Under the pieces are notes generated by a model, which saw only the letters and a program-made list of their open reading frames with translations, was not told the origin of the DNA and ran no database searches. A program made the translations under genes and the position numbers. Shown in pieces: positions 42,800-54,833 of a stretch of DNA of 64,000 nt. Where the stretch lies: contig NC_088910.1 in assembly GCF_963576675.1 (NCBI RefSeq), positions 100,592,807 to 100,656,806 on the forward strand, read 5' to 3'. Positions within the stretch are counted from its first letter, which is position 1. Every line of letters begins with the position of its first letter. This DNA is from Euphorbia lathyris (lineage: Eukaryota; Streptophyta; Magnoliopsida; Malpighiales; Euphorbiaceae).

Positions 42800-45670
42800 A
42801 GTATTAAGTAAGCTTTAGCGTAAAAAAATTAAAAAAAATTAAAAAAAAATAAAAAAATTAAAAGTATATTCTATAATAAGAAAATACTTTTGAATGAGAA
42901 AATTGTATCTTACTCAGTGCTTTCACATAAGCACAAATTATAGCTATCTTTTATTATTATTTTAGCATTTTTTTAGAGTGAAATTAATGATAAAAAGTAA
43001 TGGATTTCTGCTTACTCCTATGCGGGTTGTTCCCTAATGGGAATGAATGATTTTTTGCCAAAAAAGGAAGAAAGAAAGCAAAAAATGAGTGCACAAAAGC
43101 TCAAAAAGAAGAAATGGGGCTATTAAGCTTAGGCGAAAAACGAGACAGTTGACCAGAAAGATGTTCCTTGAAGACCCTATAATATCATTTTTAGTTAAAT
43201 CAATTTTTTTGGTTGTAATGATTAATTTTTGTTTATCCGTTTCTAACATTTGAGAATAGCCTAGATGGAGGGTATTTTCACCCATTTCAATACTACGGTG
43301 TTATCTTTTGGTTGGAGAGTGTATACAAATTCTCTTTTGGTACTAGTTAGATGTCACTTATCAATCAATTAGAAAATATTTTAATTTATCAATTCAAGCT
43401 TTTAGTTTAAACGATTCTTTTATAGACATTTGTGGTAGCAGAAGATGGTGAATTAAAATGGTATTAGAAGTTATTACCTTTCACTTACTCATGTTATATA
43501 TATTTTTTAAATCATTTGGGATTTTAGAAATCGACAAAAAGTTAAAATGTAATTTGATGCATTTTAACTTTTTGTCCTATTCAAAAAAAATTGTTTTGTT
43601 CTGAGTAAAAAATAATAATAATAAAGGTAAATTCTATCATAAGGAAATATTTGAGTGAAAAAATTGTATCTTTCACATTTCTTTATGATATGTAGTAATT
43701 ATAGCTATCTTTTATTATTATTTTAGCATTTCTTAGAGTGAAATTAATAATCAAAAGTAATGTATTTCCACTTACTCCTATGTGGGTTGTCCTCTAATGA
43801 GAATGAATGATTTTGGCCAAAAAAAAATGAAGAAATGAAGGAAAAAAAATAAGTGTTGAAAAACTAAAAAAGGAGAGAGGGGACCTACTAATCTTAGGCG
43901 GAAAATGAGAGAGTTGACCAGAAAGATGTTGTTCCTTGAAGATCTCATAATTCATTTTTAGTTTAATCAATTTTCTTGGTTGTAATGATTAACTTTTATT
44001 TAATTGTTTTCTGCATTTCAGAACAGTCAGGATGGAGGATATTTTCATCCATTTTAATGCTACAGTTTTATCTTTTGGTTTGAGAGAGTACATAAATTCT
44101 CTTTTAGTACTAGTTGGATATCCCTTATCAGTCAATTATCATCAACACTTTAGCTATCAATTTAACTTTTTGGTTCAAACGATTGCTTATAGACAGTAGT
44201 GGTAGCAAAAAAATGGTGAATTGAAATAGGATTAGAAGTTATTAGCTTTCACTTAGTCATGTTTTATGTAACTTTTCCAAAAAAAAAATTGGGATATTAA
44301 AAATCAAATAAAAGTTAAAATGCATGCATAGGATGCATTTTAACTTTTTGTCCTATAAAAAAATGTTTTGTTCTGAGTAAAAAAAAAAGTATATTCTATC
44401 ATAAGAAAATATTTGAATGAGATAATTGGATCTTACTCATTGCTTTCTAATAAACATAACTTGTAGTTATCTTTTATTATTATTTTAGCATTTCTTAGAG
44501 TGAAATTAATGATCAAAAGTAATGGATTTCCCCTTACTCCTATGCGGATTGTTTTTTAATGAGAATGAATGATGTTTGGCCGAAAAAGAAAGAAAGGAAG
44601 CAAAAAAATGAGTGCACAAAAGCTCAAAAAGGATAAATGGGGTCCACTAACCGTAGGCAGACAAAGAGAGAGTTGACCAGAAAGATGATGTTCCTTGAAG
44701 ACCCTATAATATCAGTTTTAGATAAATCAGTTTTTCTTGGTTATAATAATTAAGTTTTTGTTTAACGGTTTCTAGCATTTGAGAACAGTCTAAATTGAGG
44801 GTATTTTAACCCATTTCAATGTTATGGATTTATTTTTGGTTTGAAAGATTACATAAATTCTCTTTCGGTACCAGTTAGATATCACTTATCAATCAATTAT
44901 TATCAAAACTTTAATTATCAATTTAACCTTTTGGTTCAAACAATTCTTTTATAGACAGTAGTGGTAGCAGAAGATGGTGAGTGGAAATGGTATTAGAAGT
45001 TATTAGCTTTCACTTAGTCATGTTTTATGTATTTTTTAAAAAAAAAACTTTGGAGTTTTAAAAATCACAATATGATGCATTTTAACTTTTTATCCTATCC
45101 TAAAAATTGTTTTGATCCGAATAGAAAAATAAAATAAAATAAAAGTATATTCTACCATAAAGAACTATTTGAATGAGAAAATTGTATCTTACTCATTGAT
45201 TTCTGATAATCATAAATTCTACCTATCTTTTATTATTATTCTAGCATTTCCTAATATGAAATTAATGTAAAAATGATCAAAAGTAATGAATTTTGGTTTA
45301 CTCTTATGTGGGTTGTTCTCTAATTGGAATGAATTATTTTTTGCCAAACAAGAAAGAAAGTAAACAAAAAAGGAGAAAGGGGACTCACCAAGCTTAGGCA
45401 GAAAAAGAGAGTGCTGACTAGAAAGATATTATTCCTTGAAGATCCTATAATGTCTTTTTTAGTTAAATAAGTTTTTTTGGTTCTAATGATTAACTTTTGT
45501 TTAACCATTTCCAGCATTTGAGAACAATTTGGATGAAGGATATTTTCACTCATTTCAATGCTACGCTTTTATCTTTTGTTTGAGAGAGTGCATAAATTCT
45601 CTTTTAGTACTAGTTAGATATCACTTATCAATCAATTATCATCAATATTTTTATCTTTTGGCCGAAGATT
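42800..45670. repeat. Noncoding tandem repeat, right array (about 760-bp units)
   Basis: Four units. The marker TGACCAGAAAGATG recurs near 43152, 43917, 44676 and 45414. Each unit includes a TAGCTATCTTTTATTATTAT stretch, AGTGAAATTAATGAT and, in most, the inverted pair AAAGTTAAAATG / CATTTTAACTTT. No ORFs of note. The last unit diverges near 45650. The same repeat fills 24260-26277. Confidence 0.8.
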
Positions 45671-46470
45671 TATCTCATGGCCACCATTATCATATTAAAA
45701 TAATAATTAGATGTTTGATTTTATTTCCATGGTGTTTGGTGAGAAGTTATTTACGAATATAAATGAGTACTCACTATACGATCTTATGCCAGTCTTGAGC
45801 TAGTTGTGAATGATGAATATGGTGGTGATAATTTAATGGAGTGCTTTGAGCTTAATCATCTCATATCTAGTTGAATAATTATGAGGACTCATGGTAGGAT
45901 ATGGAAAGACCATTAAATACATGTAGTTAGGATTTGAGACATGAATAACTACATGTTAAGGTTTTTAGCTTTATGTTAAAATACTTTATTGAGTTTAATG
46001 TTTATGAAATAATTAAAATAAAAAGACTTAATTAATTGTATTTTTAAAGAAACTTGTGAATAAAACACTTACTCAAATGATAAAAGTGAAAAAGACCTTA
46101 GATCTATGTTCTTAGCTTCATTCCATTAATAAAGAGGAATATGTTTACTTACTGCTTAATCTGGGTGTGCTTTAAATTTGTTCTTTAGTTATTTATGTTC
46201 AAGCTATTAAATTGACATGCTTTTTTATTTATTTAAATAGTAAAGCTATTATTTTATCATACGCTAGTTCAATATCATGTATATCTTTGTTTATCAAATT
46301 TAAAAGATGTTACTTTACAAGGAACTTAGTGTTCTAAATCACTCGGCTACAATTTTTACCAGTTCTATCCATGTGAAGATGATAATCTATTTAACAATTT
46401 ATTGGTTTTACCTAGTGTAATTGTTAGAGTCATCTCTTTTGAAGACATCGCCATTTAAAGGAGAGCATGT
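45671..46470. other. AT-rich stretch without recognisable gene
   Basis: About 800 bp; no ORF above noise, no repeat recognised. Confidence 0.5.
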
Positions 46471-46473
46471 GTG

Positions 46474-46670
46474 CATATTTATAAAAAAAGGCAGCTCGCT
46501 GCATTACGCGTCCCCGCTAGGCGATGGTCCGGGGAGGGGTCCCACCACAAGGGTGTACTGGGGGCAAGCCTTCCCTTGCCAATTTTTTTGGCAAGAGACC
46601 GCTCCTAAGACTCGAACCCATGACCTTCGGTCACACGACAACAACGTTTTACCGTTGCGCCAAGGCTCGG
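46474..46670 (-). mobile_element. tRNA-derived SINE (Au-like)
   Basis: On the minus strand it starts CCGAGCCTTGGCGCAACGG with a polymerase III box A (about 46652-46666), then box B GGTTCGAGTC (46609-46618). A body with CTTGTGGTGGGACCCCTCC and TAGCGGGGACGCGTAATGCA follows, and it ends in a T run (GCCTTTTTTTAT). This layout is that of the plant Au SINE group. About 200 bp, apparently full length. No clear TSD was found. It depends on LINE enzymes to move. Confidence 0.8.
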
Positions 46671-48290
46671 TAAATATAGAGAATGAAAATATTTATACAA
46701 GCTAAAAATCATGTCCAACTAACTTTTAAAACTAAGAGAGTGAAAATATAGAGAATCCTTCTAGAAAAGTGTACATGTCATTTTTGTGATCACTTAATGA
46801 TTAATGGTGATGTAAGCAATCTATTTCCTTAGTTGTTAATGGTGAACATAGTTATGATTTGGATTGATGACTTGGAAGCTCATGGAAGGGGGAAGGAGAA
46901 GGAGAAGAGTTACGAAATAATTATCTTTCTTATTTCTAGTAATTTCAAGTGAGGTGAAAATAGATGAAATCCAAGTTGTTCTGTAATCACATGTAGTGGC
47001 GGATCCAAAATTTTTCAAGGGGTGACATTCTTACTATTTTTTTGAGGGGTCTAAAAATCTCCAATTAGGTTTTTAACGTATACTGAAACCATCAATTGGA
47101 TCCGTCTCATCATCGGGGAAAAAAATTGGTTGGTTATTTTATATTTTCAGTGTTGCTTGAATCAATATTTTATGATATTTTAGGTTTATTACCAATTCAT
47201 TTTAGTAAATAAATCATTTAAACCAACTCAAAATTAAGATATTATACCAAAATATTTTTTTTATGTGTATATATATGATATGAGATTGAAAAGGTCATAT
47301 TTTGTGTAATAATTTTAGTTTAATTGTTAGGTTTTAAGCTTGTAATTTAAGTGTTTTATGTTAAATATAGAATTTTATATATACTCATCTTTAATTTTAA
47401 CTTTCAGGTTTAAAAGAAAAGTTTGCCCCAAAATACATCAATTCGTTTGAAGAAAAAGTGAAGTTAAATATTGCTGAAATATCATTCAATGTGAGCGCAT
47501 CATTCTACACAAGCACGGTGATATTGCTGAAATATCATTCAATGTGAGCGCATCATTCGAGCAGATAAAGCGCACAACCACGGTAGATAGCCAGCCAAGG
47601 TTCTCCAAATTAGATTTTTTACCTTCGGCGAAAAAGCAGTTTAGATATAATTATACATAATATTAATAGAGTATTATTTAGAATAAAACTCTGCTTAAGT
47701 AACCTAATTCTATCTAACTAGGGTTTAGATACAAGAGGCTATTTATACCCCCTTTAGTATGAATTTCAGCCAACCCTAATATTCCTACAATAGGAATTTC
47801 GGCCAACACAGTATTGAGGAAGAAAATACTCTGCTCGTCTCCATTCGATTAATTTCTATCTATGTTTCTCTTTTCTTGATCTTGTGTTGATTTATTAGAG
47901 GTAATCTCCTTTGATTTTTATTCATTGGTTGTATTCTAATCGTTTACTTGTTTGGTTTTTGTTTGTGTTCGTGGAACACAGGATTAAGAGTTGTGGGCAC
48001 TTCGTTTGCAACTGTAGATAGATCGTCAATAAAGGTATTTCGTTCTATCCCTCTTTATATGAAATAACGCTTAACGAATCTTGGGTTAAAGGAAATAGGT
48101 AAAAAAAAATTATATTTCCGCTGCCCTATGTTTGCATATTTTCCTTCAAAAATGGCTTTTAGGGTTACATCCAAATGGAAAGACAGTAAATAAAGGATGG
48201 CAGGAACAATAATTTACAGAAAATCAAAAATACAGGGAAAAACTAGTGGTACGTCCTTTATGTTTCCAGCAAGTTTTGGCTAGAAAAGCA
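46671..48290. other. Unassigned repeat-like DNA
   Basis: No credible gene. It holds a hAT-like end AGTGGCGGATCC (46993-47004) with no partner found, a 38-bp direct repeat with a 53-bp period (47468-47505 and 47521-47558), and from about 47690 to 48110 a stretch with LTR-like features (CTATTTATACCCCC, and AATAAAGG near 48030) whose borders I could not fix. Confidence 0.4.
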
Positions 48291-49540
48291 GGGTCACACG
48301 CTGTGTGGCCTCAAGTCACTCGTCATGTGGGCAAGGGCATATGCTGAATGAATTACATCAAAAGCTTTCTTTGTTTTGACATGAGTTCCACACGGTGTAT
48401 GGGCATGTGACACGTCGTGTGGGGTAGTTTTTGAGCATTTTCTCCACGTGTTTACCCTTGCTTCGTATCTCATCCGACTTCCTCCATTGTGACTCGAATC
48501 CTTGAAGAAGATGCATGCATCATTCACTTTCTATTGAAAAGAACTTGACCTCAAGTTTCTTGTTGCATCCAGAAGAAACTCACGTGTCTGGAGCGGGCTC
48601 AAAGCTCTCAAATCAAACGAAGGTATTGTTCAAAATGAGTTCAAGAAGCCCATTTCATAAATTTCTGGATTCACCTTCTTCACACGGACTTCCTCTCATA
48701 TTTCAACTAGTGATTTGCCTCGGTTCTCATCCTTCTTGACATTCGTCTTCCACTTTGTACCGATATCAAATGGGATACCTCGGTGATGCTTGTCGAATCA
48801 CTCACCAACAAGATCTAACATTCTCTTCCAACTTCCCACTACATATCGAACGGACTAGCCCTGGACCTTCTCGGTCTCCACATCACTTGCTTGAAGATTA
48901 TACACCACTTTTCTCCGCTCATACCCAACTTGAAATGGAATGTCTCGTCGAAACATATCAACCCAATTTGGAGTGATCCCTTGAGCACTCCTGAAAACCC
49001 TAACATGACTTTGAGTGGAATCTCTCCAGACTTCACTAGCCTTCATATCATTACTCTGGATGCTATGCTCAACTCTACTTGCCCATTTCCAACATCAAAT
49101 GGAATATCCCGACGACACTTGTCAACCCACTTTATATAGATCTCATGAACACTTGGACTAACTCCTTCCTTGTCTTGAGCCAATAATCTCGGGACTTCTA
49201 GATTCATCTCCTCACTAAATTGCCACTATCCCGTAACTCTTGGATATTTCCAAGTGTTACGACATCAACCGGAATGCCCTTCGCATTCATCAAGTAATCC
49301 ATGAAGCCCACATTTTCACCACAAGGTGACCTCTCATAGGCTCCTTATAGGATAAAGTCTTCATCAACCAACACAATATAAATCCCAACACATATATTTC
49401 AACAACGCACAAAAGAATAAGTTCAGATTTTATCAAGTAGGCGACTTGATTCCTTTGCATTATGCATGTGCTAGGAGTATCGGTTCTTTCATGAGACGTC
49501 ATAAAAGAACTCGCATCCTCCTCCTTAAATCTCAATTTAT
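48291..49540. other. Degenerate repeat DNA, left of hAT element
   Basis: Repeated CACACGGTGTATGG/CACGTCGTGTGG-type phrases lie at 48296-48425, as in some gypsy LTRs. 48500-49540 has short open frames on both strands but none matching a family I recognise. It may be the continuation of the gypsy fossil at 50250-51237, split by the hAT element. Confidence 0.35.
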
Positions 49541-49548
49541 CATATGTA

Positions 49549-50241
49549 CAGTGTTGTAAAAGTCGTAAGGCGCTAGTCGGGCGGACAAGACCTCAAAAGA
49601 TTAATCGGGGATTAATCGGGGATTAATCGGATATGTATTTTTCTATTTTTTATATTTATAATTAAATAAATATTATATAAACACATTTAAAATATAAATT
49701 ATCACATCTAAAAATAATATTAATAAATATTATAAATATTTTCTTTAAATAAATAATAAAATATCCATAACTATTCATAAAAAAAATATGTCTACTACCT
49801 TCTCCATATTCATCAAATAATTCTTTATTTTCTTCCTCAAAATATTTAATATTCGTAATCTAATATATTGAAATTAATTTTATTTAGTGTTATGTAAATT
49901 AGTTTTATTATTTTTAGTTGTTGTTGTGATCATTAATTATTTGTATTATTTATTTTGTAGCAAAATTTTTATAATTTTATGATTTGACCCGATTTTTAGC
50001 CGTCTGACCCGATTTTTAGCCGCCTGGCCCGATTTTTAGCCGCCTAACCCGACTTGCCCGCCTAACCCGACTTGCCCGACTAGCCCGACTTGCCCCGATT
50101 TATCCCGACTTGAACCGCCTAGGCGGAAATATATCGGACCCCCGACTTAACCCGCCCAGTCATAAAAAATCGGTCAGTGTTCTGAATTTCGCCGACTAGT
50201 CGGCCGATTAGTCGCCGACTTGGCCGACTTTTAGAACACTG
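49549..50241. mobile_element. Non-autonomous hAT element (693 bp)
   Basis: Flanked by CATATGTA (49541-49548 and 50242-50249), a perfect 8-bp TSD. The left end CAGTGTTGTAAAAGTCG mirrors the right end (complement CAGTGTTCTAAAAGTCG). The interior is AT-rich with GATTAATCGG repeats after the left end and CCCGATTTTTAGCCG and CCGACTTG repeats before the right end. No ORF. Confidence 0.88.
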
Positions 50242-50249
50242 CATATGTA

Positions 50250-51237
50250 AGAATAAGTGTACTATCTCTCGGATCCCATGCTATGTCATGTGGTATCTTC
50301 CACAAAGGTGGAAGCCCTCGAGGTTGCTTTGAAAGACATGTACTTGTCACGTTTGGACATTTGCTCAACTTTCCCATTGTCAACCTTGCTCTTTCCTTTC
50401 TCAATCTCATCATCGTCTTTGGATTCGGCTTCATCTTGAGAGAGGCTAGCTAAATCATCCACGAAACCTAAGTCAATATGACATAATGTCTTTCTCGCTC
50501 TACTAATGCACCCATTCACCTTCAACTCTTGAGTTGGACAAGCATGCAAGGTTGCCTTCTTTTTCTCCATAGACGAACTCTTCAAGGGTGTAAGGATGTA
50601 CTTGATTCTGTCTTTGTGTATGGTGTAGGTGTTGCTTCTTCCCGCATGTGAAGCATCACAATCAAATTGCCAAAGCCTACCTAATAGCATGTGGCAAACA
50701 TCCATCTCTACAACATCACACATAGCTTCATCTCGATAAGCCCCAATGGTGAAAAGAACTTTACACTAGTGAGTAACTTAAAGCTTCTCCACCTCATTGT
50801 TCCAACCAATATTATAAGGTTTAGGATGTGGCTCGAGAACCAAACCAAACTTGCTCAAGGTGACTCGACTAATGGCATTCACTTGGCTTCCTTTGTCGAT
50901 TATCACCTCACATTTCTCCCCAAAACTACGCATTGAGTTATAAATCATTCACGTCGTGGGTCATGCTCTTTTTCACTAGACATGAGCACCCTCATCACCA
51001 AATACACATTGCGCTCATCTCCATCATCATCACCCTCATATGTATCTTCATTTTGGTTCCACTTAACGTCCTCCAACTTATCATCATAAAGGGATCTATC
51101 TTCGTCATCTTCATAAGTAGCCCTATGTTGACTCCACTCAATGTGCTGAAGCTCACTCTCATCATGATAGACCCCATCTTCGTCATCTTCATAAGCATCC
51201 CCATATTGGTTGCACTCAATTTAATGGAATCTCCATG
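50250..51237 (-). pseudogene. Ty3/gypsy protease fragment
   Basis: The ORF at 50286-50723 reads CDVVEMDVCHMLLGRLWQFD, then CDASHAGRSNTY and RIKYILTPL, the end of a plant gypsy (chromovirus-like) protease and start of the PR-RT spacer. Upstream, in other frames, ISRVTLASLV and an acidic repeat with EDDED-type runs fit the gag-PR junction. Frameshifts and stops are many. It is joined at about 51237 to copia gag sequence. Confidence 0.6.
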
Positions 51238-51670
51238 AGAAAAATATTTTTGCAAATTGTCCCAAGCATCAGTACAATTGCCAAACCACTGTATGTTATT
51301 AACAATATAAGGAACCACTGACTTACAGATCTAGTAAAGATCATAGTATTACACCTTTCTCAGGTTGCTCTATTCTCACCATCGCTGGCTGTAATTGCTA
51401 AAGTCTCATCGATGAAAATTAAGTTGTTCTTGGCTCGTAGTGCACGGCGGAATTCTTGACTTTAGGAGTGGAAATTAGTTCCATTTAGTAATTGCGCAAC
51501 TAACACCAAAACCTAGATTTTCTCCTGCATGTAGATAAAAATCACTTGAAGGATTCTGAGAGACATCTGTTACTACGCCTGATTGTCCAGAACTCAGTGG
51601 ATCTTGAGTCGTTGTCATGAAAGATTTAGCAAAAATAAGATGAAGAAGATGTATGAAATCGATTAACAAG
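51238..51670 (-). pseudogene. Ty1/copia gag N-terminal fragment
   Basis: Minus-strand reading gives NPSSDFYLHAGENLG (start of copia gag, UBN2/gag-N type) and further on WFGNCTDAWDNLQKYFSH with GDSIKLS. Stops lie between the two parts. A tRNA-iMet-like PBS and LTR-like sequence lie just upstream, in the expected order. Confidence 0.65.
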
Positions 51671-51784
51671 TGAGATCTTGATTAGAATATGACCAGATTA
51701 AAACTGAAATGAATGAAATATGATTGCAGAAAACAAATCAGATAAAATCAGAAGAAATTGATATGAACAATGATGTGCATAAGT

Positions 51785-51796
51785 GCTTTGATACCA
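51785..51796 (-). other. Degenerate tRNA-iMet primer binding site
   Basis: Minus strand TGGTATCAAAGC, one mismatch to the copia PBS TGGTATCAGAGC, located upstream of the copia gag fragment. Confidence 0.6.
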
Positions 51797-51799
51797 TAA

Positions 51800-52010
51800 C
51801 AAACTTCAATTCTAGAAGAATTAAGGGAGAATAGATATTTAACTATGAAGATCAAGATGACTGTTACAAGAGGAAATTAAGAGAATGAAAAAATAACACA
51901 CTTGTCTAACTGTTTATATACACGAAAAACAAAAATATCATATTTCTCTTACTAATCTAAATTATATACATACACTACCCTTTACATATCTTTATTCTAT
52001 TAAACCTTAT
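51800..52010 (-). repeat. Probable 5' LTR remnant of the fossil copia element
   Basis: Directly outside the PBS. It contains a minus-strand TATA-like GTGTATATAAAC (51918-51930). The far border could not be found. Confidence 0.4.
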
Positions 52011-53517
52011 TTTTTTATCTAACCTTCAACTTGTAATAAATTGAAAAAAAAAAATACATATACATAAAAGGGTCCAAAATTATTATCTCATCCCAAACCT
52101 CTAAACCTCCTTTGATTTTTTTTTTTTTTTGAGATTTCCTTATCTTGAGCCGAGCTTCATAGAAGGCACACATATCATTTATCACATATGTCATAAGGGT
52201 CTCTCTGGCAAGCAACAAAAAGCTCATCTAGCATCTCTATAATGACACACAAGACCATTAATATATATATATGTAAAAAGAATGGAGTAATATAATAATA
52301 TAGTTTGTTTTTGTAGTCTCCTGAAACCGAAAAGAATTGGTTATTATTACAGATGGTCACACGTGGGGAGGAGATGTCAGTGTCGGCTTTTGATTTTTCA
52401 AATTTTCAGTCAAACCTTTTTCCACCATCTCTTCTCTTCTTCTTCTTCACTGTACCTTATTCATATTTTGATTTCATAAATTATTACTTTATTACATCCC
52501 ACGGCTAATTTGTCTTTTGCTGTCATTTTTAAATTTACTCCCAAATTCATAATCATTCCCTAAAAAAAACACACATGGATATATATAACCATGCATAAAT
52601 TTACTCTACATTATGAAATTTCCAACTTTTGTAAAAAAAAAAAAGTGAAATAATTTTATTGAATAGAATAATAAAGTGATCTGGAATTCAACACTCACCT
52701 TATAAAATTTTAAATTCACATTATTATTGTAATTAAACTCTTATTTATGGCTAAAATCTCTAGGTTTGCACTTAAAAACATTCAACCCAGCTTATTATCA
52801 AAATAACCAGACTGTAACAGGGTCCAGGATGAGCTTAAAAGTCAAATTCTGAGCCCAAACAGGTTCAACTCCTTATATATTTTCATTTTTTTTAATTATC
52901 ATACATATCATATCGGACTAATTATTGTTGGCTTGAGTTAAAATCCACAATGTTAGTGTTACGTGTATAATAGTGTAAATTATGGACTATTATAATATTA
53001 GTCTGTTAAGTGATCTAATTTAGTTATGCGACTGGTGTCTATATAATGGTATGAGCTTAATTTTGTATAGATTCTGGTTGTAATTATCTAATTCTATGAT
53101 GGCTATAATAGTAATTACACCTGTTATATTTTACAATAAATAAAAGGGTTATGGTCACTAGGATAATAACCCACATCAAGCGTGGGTTATTCTACATTCT
53201 CCCACATCAAGCATGGAGATTCAAGCCATGTCTTATCCTAGAAGACCAATCAACCCAAGACGCTTTTGATTGATTACGTTCAATCTGGTGCATTACGGAT
53301 TCAGGCACGGTTCCGCTACTGATCTCGATGAAATGACATGTGTTTCGATCTTGTGGTTCTATTGAATAATCTACTTATTATTTCTAACATATTAGATATT
53401 TTACATATTAACAACAATAGTTACTTATAATTTTACCAAACACTGATAATTAATCAGCTAATAACAATAACAACAGATATTAGCTAACACGTGAACCAAA
53501 CATACTGTTAGGCCTCG
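52011..53517. other. AT-rich stretch without recognisable gene
   Basis: 1.5 kb; short ORFs only. A minus-strand reading near 52180-52240 (MLDELFVACQRDPYDICDK) is coherent for some 20 codons but matches no family I can name. Confidence 0.4.
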
Positions 53518-53720
53518 TTTTTTTTTTTTTGGTAAGAAGGGAAGAAAAAAAAACAAACAAACAAAAACCTAACCCGGGATCAGTCTAGGAAGACTGACCC
53601 CAATCCTATCCTCAAGAAGAGAAGGTAACAAAAAAGAAGGAGGAACGGAAAGGGTAGAAACACATAACATCCCCCCATGCCCAGCAGCTGCCAAGCGATC
53701 CGTCACGCGGTTTTGCTCCC
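53518..53720 (-). mobile_element. LINE 3' end (RNase H tail and poly-A)
   Basis: Minus-strand reading REQNRVTDRLAAAGHGGM is the end of the RNase H-like domain found at the C-terminus of plant LINE ORF2. A stop, short 3' UTR and a poly-A (plus-strand T run 53518-53530) follow. 5'-truncated to about 200 bp, as is usual for LINEs. It interrupts a MITE-like sequence (GGCCTCGTTT to the left, ATCAAACAGCACCTTA near 53995). Confidence 0.7.
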
Positions 53721-54833
53721 TTAATGACTTAAATTAAAATATTAAGCACTTATTTAATTTAAGTGTGTTTGATAACAATTATTTCTCCACCACTTAAATT
53801 AATAAATTAAGTTAAAAAACACTTATTTTGGTAAGTTAAAATTTTTTACTTAACATTTTAAGTTAAACATTATCAACTAATATTTTTATAATAATTATAT
53901 CACTCAATATTTTCAGTACTTATAATATTCGGCACTTAAAATTCAGTACTTATTTTTTCAGCACTTAATTTTCAGTTTTATCAAACAGCACCTTAGTTTG
54001 GTTACTTTCGATCATATTGTATGGAAGTACATAGAAATTGTTATATTTATTTTTATAGAATAAAGTTTAGATTTACCTCTAACGTATAAAACGGTAAAAA
54101 TTTACTTCTAACATTTTCAAGCTAAATAAGTTTACCCTATCTAATATAAAATTTGAACAAGCTAGTTTCATCGTTATTTGACTATCACATCAAACATTAC
54201 GAACACGTTTATTGATAAATTCAAACAGTGTATTTTTATTGAGATAATTTTGTTGAACATTTAGTCATAGCTAAAGATTCATCTGTCTATGTGTATGTGT
54301 TTATGGAAAATCAAATTTAAAATCGATTCCCACATCTCAATGTAAGTGATACAAATTGAGCCACAATCAACAAGATGGTATATAATTTTACTCAGGTTTT
54401 CCAATGACGTTCAAGCCTATTAGGCTAGTAGATAGACAACCCAATTCCTCAAGCCCTAAACGATTCCATAAATATGGGCGATTGACCCAACAGGCTTATC
54501 AATTGGAACTTATTGATAGTACTTTCAAAGAAAAAAAATTACATATAAATTCATTTTTAAAAAACTATTTACAATTGTCAAACTAGTAAAATCAATACTT
54601 TTAATATATTTTAAGGATTAAAATTATAAATTAAAAATTTAGAATAAGATTTATGATTCATGAATTGAAGTCTAAAATTTTTAAACTATGGTGTAAAATC
54701 ATAATATAATATATAGAAAATAATAAAATATTAAGAATTAAGTTTGGTGATATGATTTAGTGGTAATTTTGTACTTAATTATGATATTCATGTATCTGGC
54801 CCAAAAAAAATAACTATAAGATGAATGGAAAAC
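53721..54833. other. AT-rich stretch with MITE-like end
   Basis: 53721-54000 has repeated CACTTA/TAAGTG words and ends TATCAAACAGCACCTTAG, like the end of a small AT-rich MITE whose other end is near 53510. The rest holds no gene I can support. Confidence 0.4.

Noticed and set aside
24260..45670. CRISPR-like array
   Set aside because: Units are about 760 bp with no short spacer structure, in a plant nuclear context.
46605..46670. tRNA gene
   Set aside because: Boxes A and B are present but the rest does not fold as a cloverleaf and a SINE body and T tail follow.
46421..46705. 94-aa ORF over the SINE
   Set aside because: The sequence is a polymerase III-type SINE on the opposite strand; the ORF is by chance.
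46993..47060. Another hAT element starting AGTGGCGGATCC
   Set aside because: No matching right end or 8-bp TSD was found, so only mentioned as a possible remnant.
50933..51238. Hydrophobic 101-aa ORF that looks like a membrane protein
   Set aside because: It is the complement of an Asp/Glu-rich spacer of the gypsy fossil; Asp/Glu codons read as Ile/Val/Leu/Phe on the other strand.
54404..54586. 60-aa ORF on plus strand
   Set aside because: No recognisable domain, AT-rich context, no leader or partner features.
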